Shown here: one piece after another, positions 1-6,186 of the stretch
Position numbering within the stretch: position 1 is the first letter of the stretch
How the letters are laid out: each line of letters opens with the position of its first letter
Source: Flavobacterium psychrophilum
Lineage (GTDB): Bacteria > Bacteroidota > Bacteroidia > Flavobacteriales > Flavobacteriaceae
Length of the DNA stretch: 23,041 nucleotides
Direction: 5' to 3'
NCBI GenBank assembly: GCA_945872875.1
Contig: CAMCBB010000015.1
Location: forward strand, 1-23,041
Notes under the pieces: generated by a model
Databases searched by the model: none
Told to the model about the DNA's origin: nothing
Seen by the model: the letters and a program-made list of their open reading frames with translations, nothing else
Program-made: the position numbers and the translations under genes

Positions 1-2
1 CT

Positions 3-611
3 ATGGAAGCAAGTTACAGAGCAACAACAAGAAATACTATTTCGTACTTTAATAAGTTATATAATAAACTAGACCTTTTTGATGAACAAAAAATAGATTC
101 TATTGTAAGGCTTTTAGGTGCTAAAGCTGCAGCTAAAAAACTAAATCAAATTCAAACAGCTGAAATGGTAACTACCTTTATACAAGTGATTCCCTACGTA
201 TTAGTCCATCAAAACACTTGTCAACAAGCTATCCGATTAGATTCTCGCAACTCATTTGTTGCCAAATACCATGCAGATAAAAAAGAATGTTTGGCAAATA
301 TTCCTGGAGGCGTTCAATCACCTTATGAATTTTTACATAATCTAAAAGGGGATTGCGACACACGAAGTTTGCTTGGCTATGCAATACTTAAGAAAATGAA
401 TATTTCATCATCTATCTGGGTAAGTGAAGCCTATGGACACAGTATATTGGGTGTAGGATTACCCATAGGAAATGGAGCATACAAATCAATTAATGGACTT
501 AAACATTATGGCGTAGAGCTCACACACAAAGAATTTCGAATTGGAATGATATCTCCACAACAACGGGATATGAATAACTGGGACATTGCTTTATTTTACA
601 ACAACTTTTAA
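3..611 (+). CDS. Transglutaminase-like cysteine protein, possibly 5'-truncated by the window edge
   Basis: The 202-residue protein carries a transglutaminase/cysteine-protease core: GDCDTRSLLGYAIL around residues 116-129 places a nucleophile-like Cys118 at the start of a helix, and YGHSILGVG at 144-152 supplies the His146 partner. A third catalytic Asp is not obvious; N157 or N165 sit roughly where it would be. Residues 1-110 look helical and show no signal peptide or membrane segment. The reading frame is open to the edge, so the ATG at position 3 may be internal and the gene may begin outside the window. The next gene follows after 11 bases, suggesting one transcript with the DUF350-like membrane protein. 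The fold call is fairly secure from the Cys and His motifs. The substrate is unknown, and it could be a protease, amidase or crosslinking enzyme. Confidence 0.6.
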   Translation: MEASYRATTRNTISYFNKLYNKLDLFDEQKIDSIVRLLGAKAAAKKLNQIQTAEMVTTFIQVIPYVLVHQNTCQQAIRLDSRNSFVAKYHADKKECLANIPGGVQSPYEFLHNLKGDCDTRSLLGYAILKKMNISSSIWVSEAYGHSILGVGLPIGNGAYKSINGLKHYGVELTHKEFRIGMISPQQRDMNNWDIALFYNNF

Positions 612-622
612 TATTTACAACT

Positions 623-1129
623 ATGAAAACAATTAGTATTCTTCAATTAGTATTGGCTTTTGGTATCGGAATTAGTGCGCTATTTGCTTTGTTAAAAATC
701 TTCAAATTTATGATGAAATCCATCTATAAAATTGAGGAAGACAACAATGCGTTTGCCATATTTCAAACTGGAATTATTTTATCGGGGGCGATGATTTTAT
801 CATCGATCTTAAGTCCCGCATTAAATGCAATTCGGTTTTTAAATCCAAATAATCAATTTACATCACAATCGATATTAAGTTCATTAGGTTTTATAACCAT
901 TTTTGTACTTATTGGATTGTTGTGTACCGTAGTTGTGATTGCATCGGGATTGATTATATTGTTCCAACTTACTAAAGTAAATGAAGGCGAAGAAATTAGA
1001 AATAATAACATAGCCATAGCCATAATTACTGCCGCAGTTATTCTGGCAATTTCACTAATCGTTGACGATTATGTGGGTTCGCTCTGTGAAGCGATTATTC
1101 CATATCCTGAAATTCCAAGATTCTATTAA
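623..1129 (+). CDS. DUF350-like four-helix inner-membrane protein
   Basis: This is a 168-residue hydrophobic protein with membrane segments at about residues 5-27, 44-65, 84-112 and 130-148. The stretch EEIRNNNIAIAIITAAVILA (122-141) before the last helix matches the recurring pattern of DUF350 proteins, where a charged residue and N(I/V)A(I/V)A precede a hydrophobic helix, and the length and topology fit. The function of DUF350 is not established; members often sit near polyamine or stress-related genes (from memory). It starts 11 bases after the transglutaminase-like gene, so the two are probably co-transcribed and may work together at the membrane, which is inference. No clear terminator follows in the 76-base gap. 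Confidence 0.6.
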   Translation: MKTISILQLVLAFGIGISALFALLKIFKFMMKSIYKIEEDNNAFAIFQTGIILSGAMILSSILSPALNAIRFLNPNNQFTSQSILSSLGFITIFVLIGLLCTVVVIASGLIILFQLTKVNEGEEIRNNNIAIAIITAAVILAISLIVDDYVGSLCEAIIPYPEIPRFY

Positions 1130-1205
1130 TTGATCACACATAATATTGTTGTTATATCTATAACGAGTTAGTAATTGAATAAACATAAACTTTAATCAAA
1201 ACTAT

Positions 1206-1754
1206 ATGAAACAATTTTTAAATGAAAATTGTCTTTTAATAACATCTAACCTCACCTTCGAGTTGGATAAATTAAAGCTTTATGGTAGTAATAAAAATAT
1301 AAGCATCATTGAAAATTATCAACTTAACTCTTATCAAAATATTAATATAGTATTTGTTTCAATTACACCAAGTATAAACGATTTTGATGAAATTTTAAAT
1401 CATGATAATTATGAAAATGTACAGCCTTGGATAGTATTAACTTCTAGCAAATATTTCGAACATACTTTTGTAAAAAGAGAGACTGTAAAAGATCGAATGA
1501 TCGATATGTTTTTAAAACAAGACATTAATTTTGAAGAAGATAAGAAATTCAGTAACAGTTATTTTGTCTATTCCAATACTAAAGAGGCAAAACAATACTT
1601 TTCTGAAGCGACGCGACAAGAAATGTTAAGATTGAAAGATGCTAATATAATTGTTGAGCTATATGCTAATTATATTTTTGTAGGTACTGAGCGAAATTAT
1701 CTTAATGATTCTTCAATGATCGATGGAGTTATTCAATTATTAAATACTTTTTAG
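1206..1754 (+). CDS. Hypothetical protein, 182 aa
   Basis: I do not recognise this protein. It has no signal peptide or membrane helix and is rich in Asn, Tyr and Ile, with only one Cys (residue 9). The N-terminal half alternates short beta-like hydrophobic stretches (NCLLITSN, NINIVFVSITP, PWIVLTSSKY) with charged loops. The C-terminal half is helical and ends in IVELYANYIFVGTERNY. The gene is strongly AT-rich even for this window. It follows the DUF350-like gene by 76 bases in the same direction and could share its transcript, but a separate promoter cannot be excluded. The ATG at 1206 is preceded by the A-rich tract AATCAAAAC. The nearest plus-strand terminator is about 150 bases beyond the stop, at 1906-1935. 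Confidence 0.5.
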   Translation: MKQFLNENCLLITSNLTFELDKLKLYGSNKNISIIENYQLNSYQNINIVFVSITPSINDFDEILNHDNYENVQPWIVLTSSKYFEHTFVKRETVKDRMIDMFLKQDINFEEDKKFSNSYFVYSNTKEAKQYFSEATRQEMLRLKDANIIVELYANYIFVGTERNYLNDSSMIDGVIQLLNTF

Positions 1755-1818
1755 CTTCATATAATTTTACTGTATATTAATAGTGGTTTTCACCCTTTTT
1801 TAAATCACAAAATCGTTA

Positions 1819-1839
1819 GTGAAAAGTAGAGACTCGAAC
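1819..1839 (-). other. tRNA 3'-end-like fragment (left of toxin/antitoxin cassette)
   Basis: On the minus strand this reads GTTCGAGTCTCTACT followed by TTTCAC. That resembles a tRNA T-loop (GTTCGAGTC) running into an acceptor strand, but the T-stem does not pair well and no tRNA body lies upstream. It lies in the 200-base gap 1755-1954, which otherwise holds only a terminator. A related sequence on the opposite strand lies at 3208-3234. It could be an old attachment-site remnant or chance similarity. Confidence 0.25.
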
Positions 1840-1905
1840 CCAGTTAAGAAGTTCATATTAATTAAAAAAATTATATTATTAATTGTACTAAATGGAATAT
1901 TAGAA

Positions 1906-1935
1906 CCTCTAAAGAAATTTAGAGGCTATTTTTTT
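1906..1935 (+). terminator. Rho-independent terminator
   Basis: An 8-bp perfect stem CCTCTAAA / TTTAGAGG (1906-1913, 1918-1925) is closed by a GAAA tetraloop and followed by CTA and seven T. It is oriented to stop plus-strand transcripts from the 182-aa gene region and lies just beyond the toxin gene stop of the opposite strand, where the minus-side T tract is poor. The same stem sequence is used by the terminator at 3234-3266. Confidence 0.75.
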
Positions 1936-1954
1936 ATGTAAAAAAAGTAATCAC

Positions 1955-2611
1955 TTAAATCAATTTAGATTTAAATTTTTTAATTATTTCTTCAATATCT
2001 TCTTTAATAAATTCCCAGTATTTCCCTCTAAAACAAATGGGGTTGAATTCATCATCTGCAAAGTTAAAAATAGTGAAGTTATTTATAATCAATTCCCTAT
2101 CGTGAGAATAGGGATATCTTTGCTCGTGCAAGGCTAACATTTGAGCTAAATTATAATTTTCAAAAAGCTCATGTAAATCCCAAAAATCTTTTTTTCGCCC
2201 GCCTCTTTGAATCACATCGAGCTTCATGGCAATAATCTCCTCAATAGAAGCCATTTTAATAGAATCTTCAATTAATTCGGGCTGGATAAATTTATCGGTG
2301 TAAAAAATATCGAGCTTTATGGTGTTGCCATTGTTCTCTCCTATTAGATAAGACTTACCAATTCCGGGTATAGAATTTGAAAAATGATCCACATATGGAA
2401 AATTTAATTTTAAATGCTTTTCAATTGAATCAAAATCAATTTCACCGTAATCAACATCACTAAAAAGATCGATGTCAATCGATTCTCTATGCCCTACTTG
2501 AAGACTCAAAGCAGTACCACCAACTAATCTAAAACTTGCAAATTCCTCCGCAGCCATTAATTGGAGCAAGCACTTTTTCAATAAATCATTTACAGTGTTA
2601 TAGTAAAGCAT
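1955..2611 (-). CDS. AbiEii/AbiGii-type nucleotidyltransferase toxin
   Basis: This 218-residue protein is a member of the AbiEii-like nucleotidyltransferase family (type IV toxin/abortive infection). Motif I is GGTAL at residues 31-35 followed by HRESIDIDLF, giving metal-binding Asp46 and Asp48. A third acidic residue is in KLDIF (Asp101). The family C-terminal motif is seen as MKLDVIQRGGRKKDFWDL (129-146), with conserved Lys130 and the KDFWDL block. Such toxins are thought to nucleotidylate or otherwise inactivate RNA, notably tRNA in the MenT relatives. The gene lies 4 bases downstream of the HTH antitoxin gene on the same strand, the classic order antitoxin then toxin. The length is short for AbiEii (often near 300 aa), but the motifs are intact. 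Activity and target are inferred only. Confidence 0.85.
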   Translation of the reverse strand: MLYYNTVNDLLKKCLLQLMAAEEFASFRLVGGTALSLQVGHRESIDIDLFSDVDYGEIDFDSIEKHLKLNFPYVDHFSNSIPGIGKSYLIGENNGNTIKLDIFYTDKFIQPELIEDSIKMASIEEIIAMKLDVIQRGGRKKDFWDLHELFENYNLAQMLALHEQRYPYSHDRELIINNFTIFNFADDEFNPICFRGKYWEFIKEDIEEIIKKFKSKLI

Positions 2612-2615
2612 TTTG

Positions 2616-3104
2616 CTATTTGTTAGTATAGATTGTATATGGCAGACCCGTTACTTGATTGAGTACATTATTTATTTTTTCTGAACCGTAAAATCGAATT
2701 AATTCTTGTTTTTCAATTTCATTCCCTCTCTCAAATACTCTTCTAATAACCGCACTAAACTGTTTATTCCATTCTATTTTACTAATGTCAGTATCCCAAA
2801 ATAAAGATTTTCGCAATAATTTTATATTGGGTCTATTTGTTTCAATTTTATGTTTTTCTTCATATATGTCAAAGTAGGTTTGAAGTATTGCTAACGAACC
2901 TTCGTCAAATCCAAGTTTTTCTTCAATCTTAAGTGCTAAAGCGGTATTTAACTTTCGCTTACCTTTAGTAATTGCATTTATAGTTTGTGGATGTTCACCT
3001 ATAGACAAAGCAAAAGGTCTTTGATGCAGCGCTCTTTTTTTAAATTCACGCTCCAAAATTATTCCAGGATGGATTCCCTTGTATTTTTCTAAATAATCAT
3101 TCAT
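2616..3104 (-). CDS. HTH antitoxin with DUF6922-like C-terminal domain
   Basis: This 162-residue protein precedes the AbiEii-type toxin by 4 bases. Residues 10-70 form a HigA/XRE-like helix-turn-helix domain (HPGIILEREFKKRALHQRPF, then a recognition-helix region QTINAITKGKRKLNTALALK). Residues 96-150 resemble the DUF6922 domain often found in antitoxins paired with nucleotidyltransferase toxins: LLRKSLFWDTDISKIEW, then IRRVFERGN and ELIRFYGSEKI. The gene probably represses its own promoter: a perfect 20-bp palindrome lies 9 bases before the start codon. The start at 3104 is supported by a TACATTTG promoter element ending 4 bases upstream, which predicts transcription beginning at or next to the ATG. 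The DUF6922 label is from memory; the HTH and TA pairing are clear. Confidence 0.8.
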   Translation of the reverse strand: MNDYLEKYKGIHPGIILEREFKKRALHQRPFALSIGEHPQTINAITKGKRKLNTALALKIEEKLGFDEGSLAILQTYFDIYEEKHKIETNRPNIKLLRKSLFWDTDISKIEWNKQFSAVIRRVFERGNEIEKQELIRFYGSEKINNVLNQVTGLPYTIYTNK

Positions 3105-3108
3105 GGTA

Positions 3109-3133
3109 CAAATGTAAACAAATTTGTTTACAT
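3109..3133 (-). promoter_or_regulatory. Promoter -7 element overlapped by palindromic operator of the toxin/antitoxin operon
   Basis: TGTAAACAAATTTGTTTACA (3113-3132) is a perfect 20-bp palindrome, extended by an A/T pair on each side. It overlaps the minus-strand element TACATTTG (3116-3109), which matches TAnnTTTG. Binding by the HTH antitoxin here would block the promoter. The -7 element ends 4 bases before the ATG, so the mRNA may be leaderless. Confidence 0.7.
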
Positions 3134-3207
3134 GAAGTAAAAAACTATTTATAATAAATATTTTTACAACAATTAGTATTTAAAAGTTCCAAATCTGAAA
3201 TGAAATA

Positions 3208-3234
3208 GTTCGAGAGGACTCCTCTCTGCTCCAC
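3208..3234 (+). other. tRNA 3'-end-like fragment containing an inverted repeat (right of toxin/antitoxin cassette)
   Basis: The plus strand reads GTTCGAG, then AGGACTCC, then TCTCTGCTCCAC, resembling a T-loop and an acceptor strand ending in CCA, but the preceding bases do not form a tRNA. The inner part is an inverted repeat: GAGAGGA (3212-3218), one C, TCCTCTC (3220-3226). If the 8 bases AGGACTCC are skipped, the remainder closely matches the minus-strand fragment at 1839-1819. It abuts the terminator at 3234-3266. It may be an integration remnant, or part of an old tRNA or tmRNA gene end. Confidence 0.3.
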
Positions 3235-3266
3235 AAAAAAAGCCTCTAAAAATTTAGAGGCTTTTA
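3234..3266 (-). terminator. Terminator of the rhodanese gene, bidirectional in form
   Basis: The stem AGCCTCTAAA (3241-3250) / TTTAGAGGCT (3253-3262) has only two unpaired bases at its tip, so the real loop is larger. On the minus strand it is followed by seven T (3240-3234), fitting termination of the rhodanese transcript that ends at 3276. On the plus strand four T follow. Confidence 0.8.
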
Positions 3267-3275
3267 TTTATTTTA

Positions 3276-3587
3276 CTACGGAGCAACAACAGCACCTTCC
3301 CAATGCATCATCCCTCCTTCTAAATTATACGTATTGGCAAAACCCATTTGATTCATAATCGAACAAGCCTGTGCACTTCTTCCTCCAGCTTTACAATAGA
3401 CATAATAATTTTTAGATTTATCCAGTTCTTCCAAACGATAAATAAAACCCTGCCCTTTATAAATATCATTTAATAGTGCTCCCGGTATGATTCCCTCTTG
3501 CCATTCGTCTTCAGTTCGCACATCTAGTATGGCTGCATTAGCATCTGCCGCCAATTGGCTAGCCCATTCATCTTGTGATAAGTTCAT
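3276..3587 (-). CDS. Single-domain rhodanese-like sulfurtransferase
   Basis: This 103-residue cytosolic protein is one complete rhodanese domain. LDVRTEDEW (21-29) is the CH2A-like motif and CKAGGRSAQA (65-74) is the six-residue active-site loop with catalytic Cys65 that would carry persulfide sulfur. EGGMMHWEG near the end is the typical C-terminal closing motif. A length near 100 aa is usual for GlpE/PspE-like enzymes. It has no signal peptide. It stands alone, divergent from the marR operon, with a good promoter (TTTG, 18 bases, TATTTTTG) and its own terminator, so it is probably monocistronic. The physiological sulfur acceptor cannot be told from the sequence. Confidence 0.9.
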   Translation of the reverse strand: MNLSQDEWASQLAADANAAILDVRTEDEWQEGIIPGALLNDIYKGQGFIYRLEELDKSKNYYVYCKAGGRSAQACSIMNQMGFANTYNLEGGMMHWEGAVVAP

Positions 3588-3603
3588 GATTAAATATTTT
3601 TTT

Positions 3604-3633
3604 CAAAAATAGAAAATTTCTTTAATTTACAAA
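3604..3633 (-). promoter_or_regulatory. Promoter of the rhodanese gene
   Basis: On the minus strand, TTTG (3633-3630) is followed after 18 bases by TATTTTTG (3611-3604). This is close to the Bacteroidota consensus TTTG-N19-TAnnTTTG. The predicted start near 3600 leaves a leader of about 13 bases. Confidence 0.65.
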
Positions 3634-3683
3634 TGACAGTATTTAAAAGACTTAAGTTGATGTTAACATAAAAATAACAAAAC

Positions 3684-3729
3684 ATTTGTATATACAAATA
3701 AAAAACTCTTTACATTTGTATCTACAAGT
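3684..3729 (+). promoter_or_regulatory. marR operon promoter with two MarR-like operators
   Basis: ATTTGTATATACAAAT (3684-3699) is a perfect 16-bp palindrome. ATTTGTATCTACAAGT (3714-3729) is a copy with two changes, exactly 30 bp further on, about three helical turns. The first covers the -33 element TTTG (3685-3688) and the second overlaps the -7 element TACATTTG (3711-3718). The 22-base spacing between the elements is slightly long. This layout fits autorepression by the MarR protein encoded at 3744. Confidence 0.7.
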
Positions 3730-3743
3730 ATTGAGAGTGTAAA

Positions 3744-4202
3744 ATGGAAATTGAAAAAATAACCAAATCAAATATAAAGCTGGATGATTCTAAAAAAATC
3801 ATCTTAAATATTATTTATACTCAAAATGTGATTACCGATAAATTTAATGAAATTATAAAACCATATGATTTATCGAGTGAACAATATAATGTATTACGAA
3901 TTTTAAGAGGTCAAAAAGGCAGTCCAGCCAACATGAGTATCATTCAGGAAAGAATGTTATCCAAAAACAGTAATACAACAAGATTAATTGACAAATTACT
4001 CTTAAAAGAATTAGTTACAAGAGCAGTTTGCCCAAATAACCGAAGAAAAATAGAAATTCTCATTACCAACAAAGGTTTAGAGTTATTAAAGATTTTAGAT
4101 CCTAAAGTAGCCGAAAACGAAAATCAATTTGCTGAAAATTTAAGTAGCGACGAAAAAATAAAACTTAACGCCTTATTAGAAAAATACAGAACCTTAAAAT
4201 AA
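3744..4202 (+). CDS. MarR-family transcriptional regulator
   Basis: This 152-residue protein is a winged-helix regulator of the MarR family. Helices at about 20-50 form the dimer part (LNIIYTQNVITDKFNEIIKPYDLSSEQYNVLRIL). The recognition helix region is NMSIIQERMLSKNSNTTRLIDKLLLKELV (about residues 63-91), and CPNNRRKIEILITNKGLELL is the wing with its conserved basic residues. It heads an operon with a nitroreductase-family oxidoreductase (5-base gap) and a YceI protein. Two palindromes sit on its promoter, so it most likely represses this operon and is released by a small aromatic, quinone-like or oxidising ligand. The ligand is inference. Cys95 in the wing leaves open a redox-sensing role. 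Confidence 0.9.
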   Translation: MEIEKITKSNIKLDDSKKIILNIIYTQNVITDKFNEIIKPYDLSSEQYNVLRILRGQKGSPANMSIIQERMLSKNSNTTRLIDKLLLKELVTRAVCPNNRRKIEILITNKGLELLKILDPKVAENENQFAENLSSDEKIKLNALLEKYRTLK

Positions 4203-4207
4203 AAACT

Positions 4208-4840
4208 ATGAGTCAATTTAATGAGAATGCAAAATGGCGTTACGCCACTAAAAAATTTGATGCTTCTAAAAAAGTGTCTGCTGAAGATTTAGCAACTTTA
4301 AAAGAAGCAATTCGTTTATCGGCATCTTCATTTGGCTTGCAATTATACAAAGTAATTGTGGTTGAAAACCCAGAAGTAAGAGCAAAACTTAAAGAGGCCT
4401 CTTGGGGTCAGGCGCAAGTTGTTGACGCGTCTCACTTAATTGTTTTTGCTAATCAAACAACAGTAACTGATGCTGATGTAGATAGCTATATTCAAAACAC
4501 TGCTAACACAAGAAACATTCCCTTAGATTCTTTGTATGGTTTTAGTGATTATATGAAATCTACTATCAAAAACATACCCGATGAGATCAAACCAATTTGG
4601 ACTTCAAAGCAAACCTACATTGCATTGAGTAATTTATTAAATGCTGCAGCAGAGCTTAAAATTGATGTTACTCCTATGGAAGGATTTGTTGCTGCGCAAT
4701 ACAATGAAATCCTAGGTTTAGACAAACTAAATCTAAACGCAGCACTTGTAGCTCCAATAGGATACCGTCATGAAGAAGACGCTACACAACATGCAGCAAA
4801 AGTCAGAAAATCAAACCAAGATTTATTTATTACTATTTAA
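4208..4840 (+). CDS. NfsB-like NAD(P)H-dependent nitroreductase-family flavoenzyme
   Basis: This 210-residue cytosolic protein belongs to the nitroreductase superfamily (FMN-dependent, dimeric). RYATKKFDASKKVS (11-24) is the N-terminal flavin-binding region. The motif LSASSFGLQLYKVIVVENPE (37-56) is characteristic of NfsB-like enzymes, and AAAELKIDVTPMEGFVA with the C-terminal RHEEDATQHAAKVRKS completes the fold. Length is typical. It lies 5 bases after marR and 25 bases before yceI, so it is the effector enzyme of the operon, probably reducing quinones or nitroaromatics. The natural substrate cannot be read from the sequence. The start ATG follows AAAAACT after the marR stop. Confidence 0.87.
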   Translation: MSQFNENAKWRYATKKFDASKKVSAEDLATLKEAIRLSASSFGLQLYKVIVVENPEVRAKLKEASWGQAQVVDASHLIVFANQTTVTDADVDSYIQNTANTRNIPLDSLYGFSDYMKSTIKNIPDEIKPIWTSKQTYIALSNLLNAAAELKIDVTPMEGFVAAQYNEILGLDKLNLNAALVAPIGYRHEEDATQHAAKVRKSNQDLFITI

Positions 4841-4865
4841 TTTCTAATCCCTAATATTTAACAAA

Positions 4866-5429
4866 ATGAAAAATTTAAAAACAATCGCAATCGCATTATT
4901 AATGGCAGTTTCAACTATTGCTTCAGCACAAATGAAAAAAGTAGATGCTTCAAAAAGTAGCATTTCTTGGATAGGTAAAAAAGTGACTGGTCAACACAGT
5001 GGAACTATCAACTTAAAAGAAGGAAACCTTAATTTTAAAGGAAAAAAATTAACCGGTGGTTCTTTCGTGGTTAATATGACTAGCTTAAACACTACTGATT
5101 TAAGTGGTGAATACCAAGAAAAACTAAACGGTCATTTAAAAGATGATGATTTCTTTGGAACTGAAAAATACCCAACTTCTAAATTAGTTTTCAAAAAAAT
5201 CGCTGATAAAGGAAATGGAGTTTACAATGTAACTGGAGATTTAACTATTAAAGATGTAACTGCTCCAATCAACTTTGTACTTACAGTTAAAGGTGCTACA
5301 GCTAGTACATCTTTGAAAATTGACAGAACAAAATTCGGAATTAAATACGGTTCAGGAAGTTTCTTTGATAGCTTAGGAGATAGAGCTATTGCTGATGAAT
5401 TTGAATTAAATGTGAATTTACAGTTCTAA
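4866..5429 (+). CDS. YceI-family periplasmic lipid-binding protein
   Basis: This 187-residue protein has a clear Sec signal peptide (MKNLKTIAIALLMAVSTIASA, cleavage near residue 21) and a mature YceI beta-barrel. YceI signatures include SSISWIGKKVTGQHSGTINL, then DLSGEYQEKLNGHLKDDDFFG, KYPTSKLVF, and VTGDLTIKDVTAPINF. The family binds isoprenoid or fatty amide ligands in the periplasm. As the third gene of the marR operon it is probably induced with the nitroreductase, suggesting a shared role in handling quinones or hydrophobic stressors, which is inference. The operon is closed by a strong hairpin terminator starting about 20 bases after the stop. Confidence 0.92.
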   Translation: MKNLKTIAIALLMAVSTIASAQMKKVDASKSSISWIGKKVTGQHSGTINLKEGNLNFKGKKLTGGSFVVNMTSLNTTDLSGEYQEKLNGHLKDDDFFGTEKYPTSKLVFKKIADKGNGVYNVTGDLTIKDVTAPINFVLTVKGATASTSLKIDRTKFGIKYGSGSFFDSLGDRAIADEFELNVNLQF

Positions 5430-5447
5430 TCAAATCTAACATTATTA

Positions 5448-5480
5448 AAAACCTTAAAGAAATTCTTTAAGGTTTTTTTT
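5448..5480 (+). terminator. Rho-independent terminator of the marR operon
   Basis: The stem CCTTAAAGAA / TTCTTTAAGG (5452-5461, 5463-5472), extended by flanking A/T pairs, is followed by a run of eight T ending at 5480. It separates the marR-nitroreductase-yceI operon from the amidotransferase gene. Confidence 0.85.
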
Positions 5481-5492
5481 ATGCAGTTATGT

Positions 5493-5507
5493 TATATTTG
5501 CTTAATG
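5493..5507 (+). promoter_or_regulatory. -7 element directly upstream of pabA/trpG start
   Basis: TATATTTG (5493-5500) matches TAnnTTTG and ends 4 bases before the ATG at 5505. It rules out the upstream in-frame ATG at 5481 as the real start and predicts an mRNA beginning at or beside the start codon. No clear -33 TTTG is seen. Confidence 0.55.
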
Positions 5508-6071
5508 AAAAAAATAGCTCTCATAGACAATTACGATAGTTTCACTTTTAATTTAGTTCATTATTTGGAAGACCTAAATTGCGAAGTAATGGTTTTTCGA
5601 AATGATGAATTTGAATTAGATGAACTTAAAAATTTTGATGCTATTTTACTTTCTCCTGGACCCGGAATTCCTTCAGAATCAGGAATTTTATTAGATGTTA
5701 TTAAAACATATGCTTCAAGCAAAAAAATACTCGGAATTTGTCTTGGACATCAAGCTATAGGCGAAACATTTGGAGCATCACTGCAAAATTTAAACACCGT
5801 ACATCACGGAGTGGCGAACACCATCACGCAAACTAGTGATGACAGCTTATTCAACAACTTACCTCAACAACTAGAAGTTGGCCGATATCATTCATGGGTA
5901 ATTAACAACGAGGGGTTTCCAGAAACATTAGAAATCACTTCACTTTCTGAAAACGGAGACATTATGTCTATTCGACACAAACAGTTCAACGTAAAAGGAA
6001 TTCAATTTCACCCTGAAAGCATCTTAACTCCGCAAGGAAAAACCATATTATCCAATTGGTTAAGCGAATAA
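5505..6071 (+). CDS. pabA: Glutamine amidotransferase component II (PabA/TrpG type)
   Basis: This 188-residue class I glutamine amidotransferase releases ammonia from glutamine for aminodeoxychorismate or anthranilate synthase. The nucleophile is Cys79 in GICLGHQAIGE, the triad partners are His169 and Glu171 in GIQFHPES, and the oxyanion region is LLSPGPGIP (49-57). The start MKKIALIDNYDSFTFN is the family's usual N-terminus. An in-frame ATG at 5481 would add eight residues but lies within the terminator/promoter region. No trpE or trpD is adjacent, so folate-branch PabA is more likely than TrpG, though many bacteria use one amphibolic subunit for both. The partner PabB/TrpE must lie elsewhere. 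Confidence 0.87.
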   Translation: MKKIALIDNYDSFTFNLVHYLEDLNCEVMVFRNDEFELDELKNFDAILLSPGPGIPSESGILLDVIKTYASSKKILGICLGHQAIGETFGASLQNLNTVHHGVANTITQTSDDSLFNNLPQQLEVGRYHSWVINNEGFPETLEITSLSENGDIMSIRHKQFNVKGIQFHPESILTPQGKTILSNWLSE

Positions 6072-6186
6072 AATAGTATTAAATTATTAGTTTAATAAAA
6101 TAATCATAAATAATTGAAAATAAACAATTTAATATTAAGCTATAGATATTTTCTATATATAAAAAAACTAAATAAAAAAGGAGAAA

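Noticed and set aside
3150..3234. A complete tRNA gene ending at 3234.
   Set aside because: No D-arm, anticodon arm or pairing T-stem can be formed upstream; only the 3' end looks tRNA-like.
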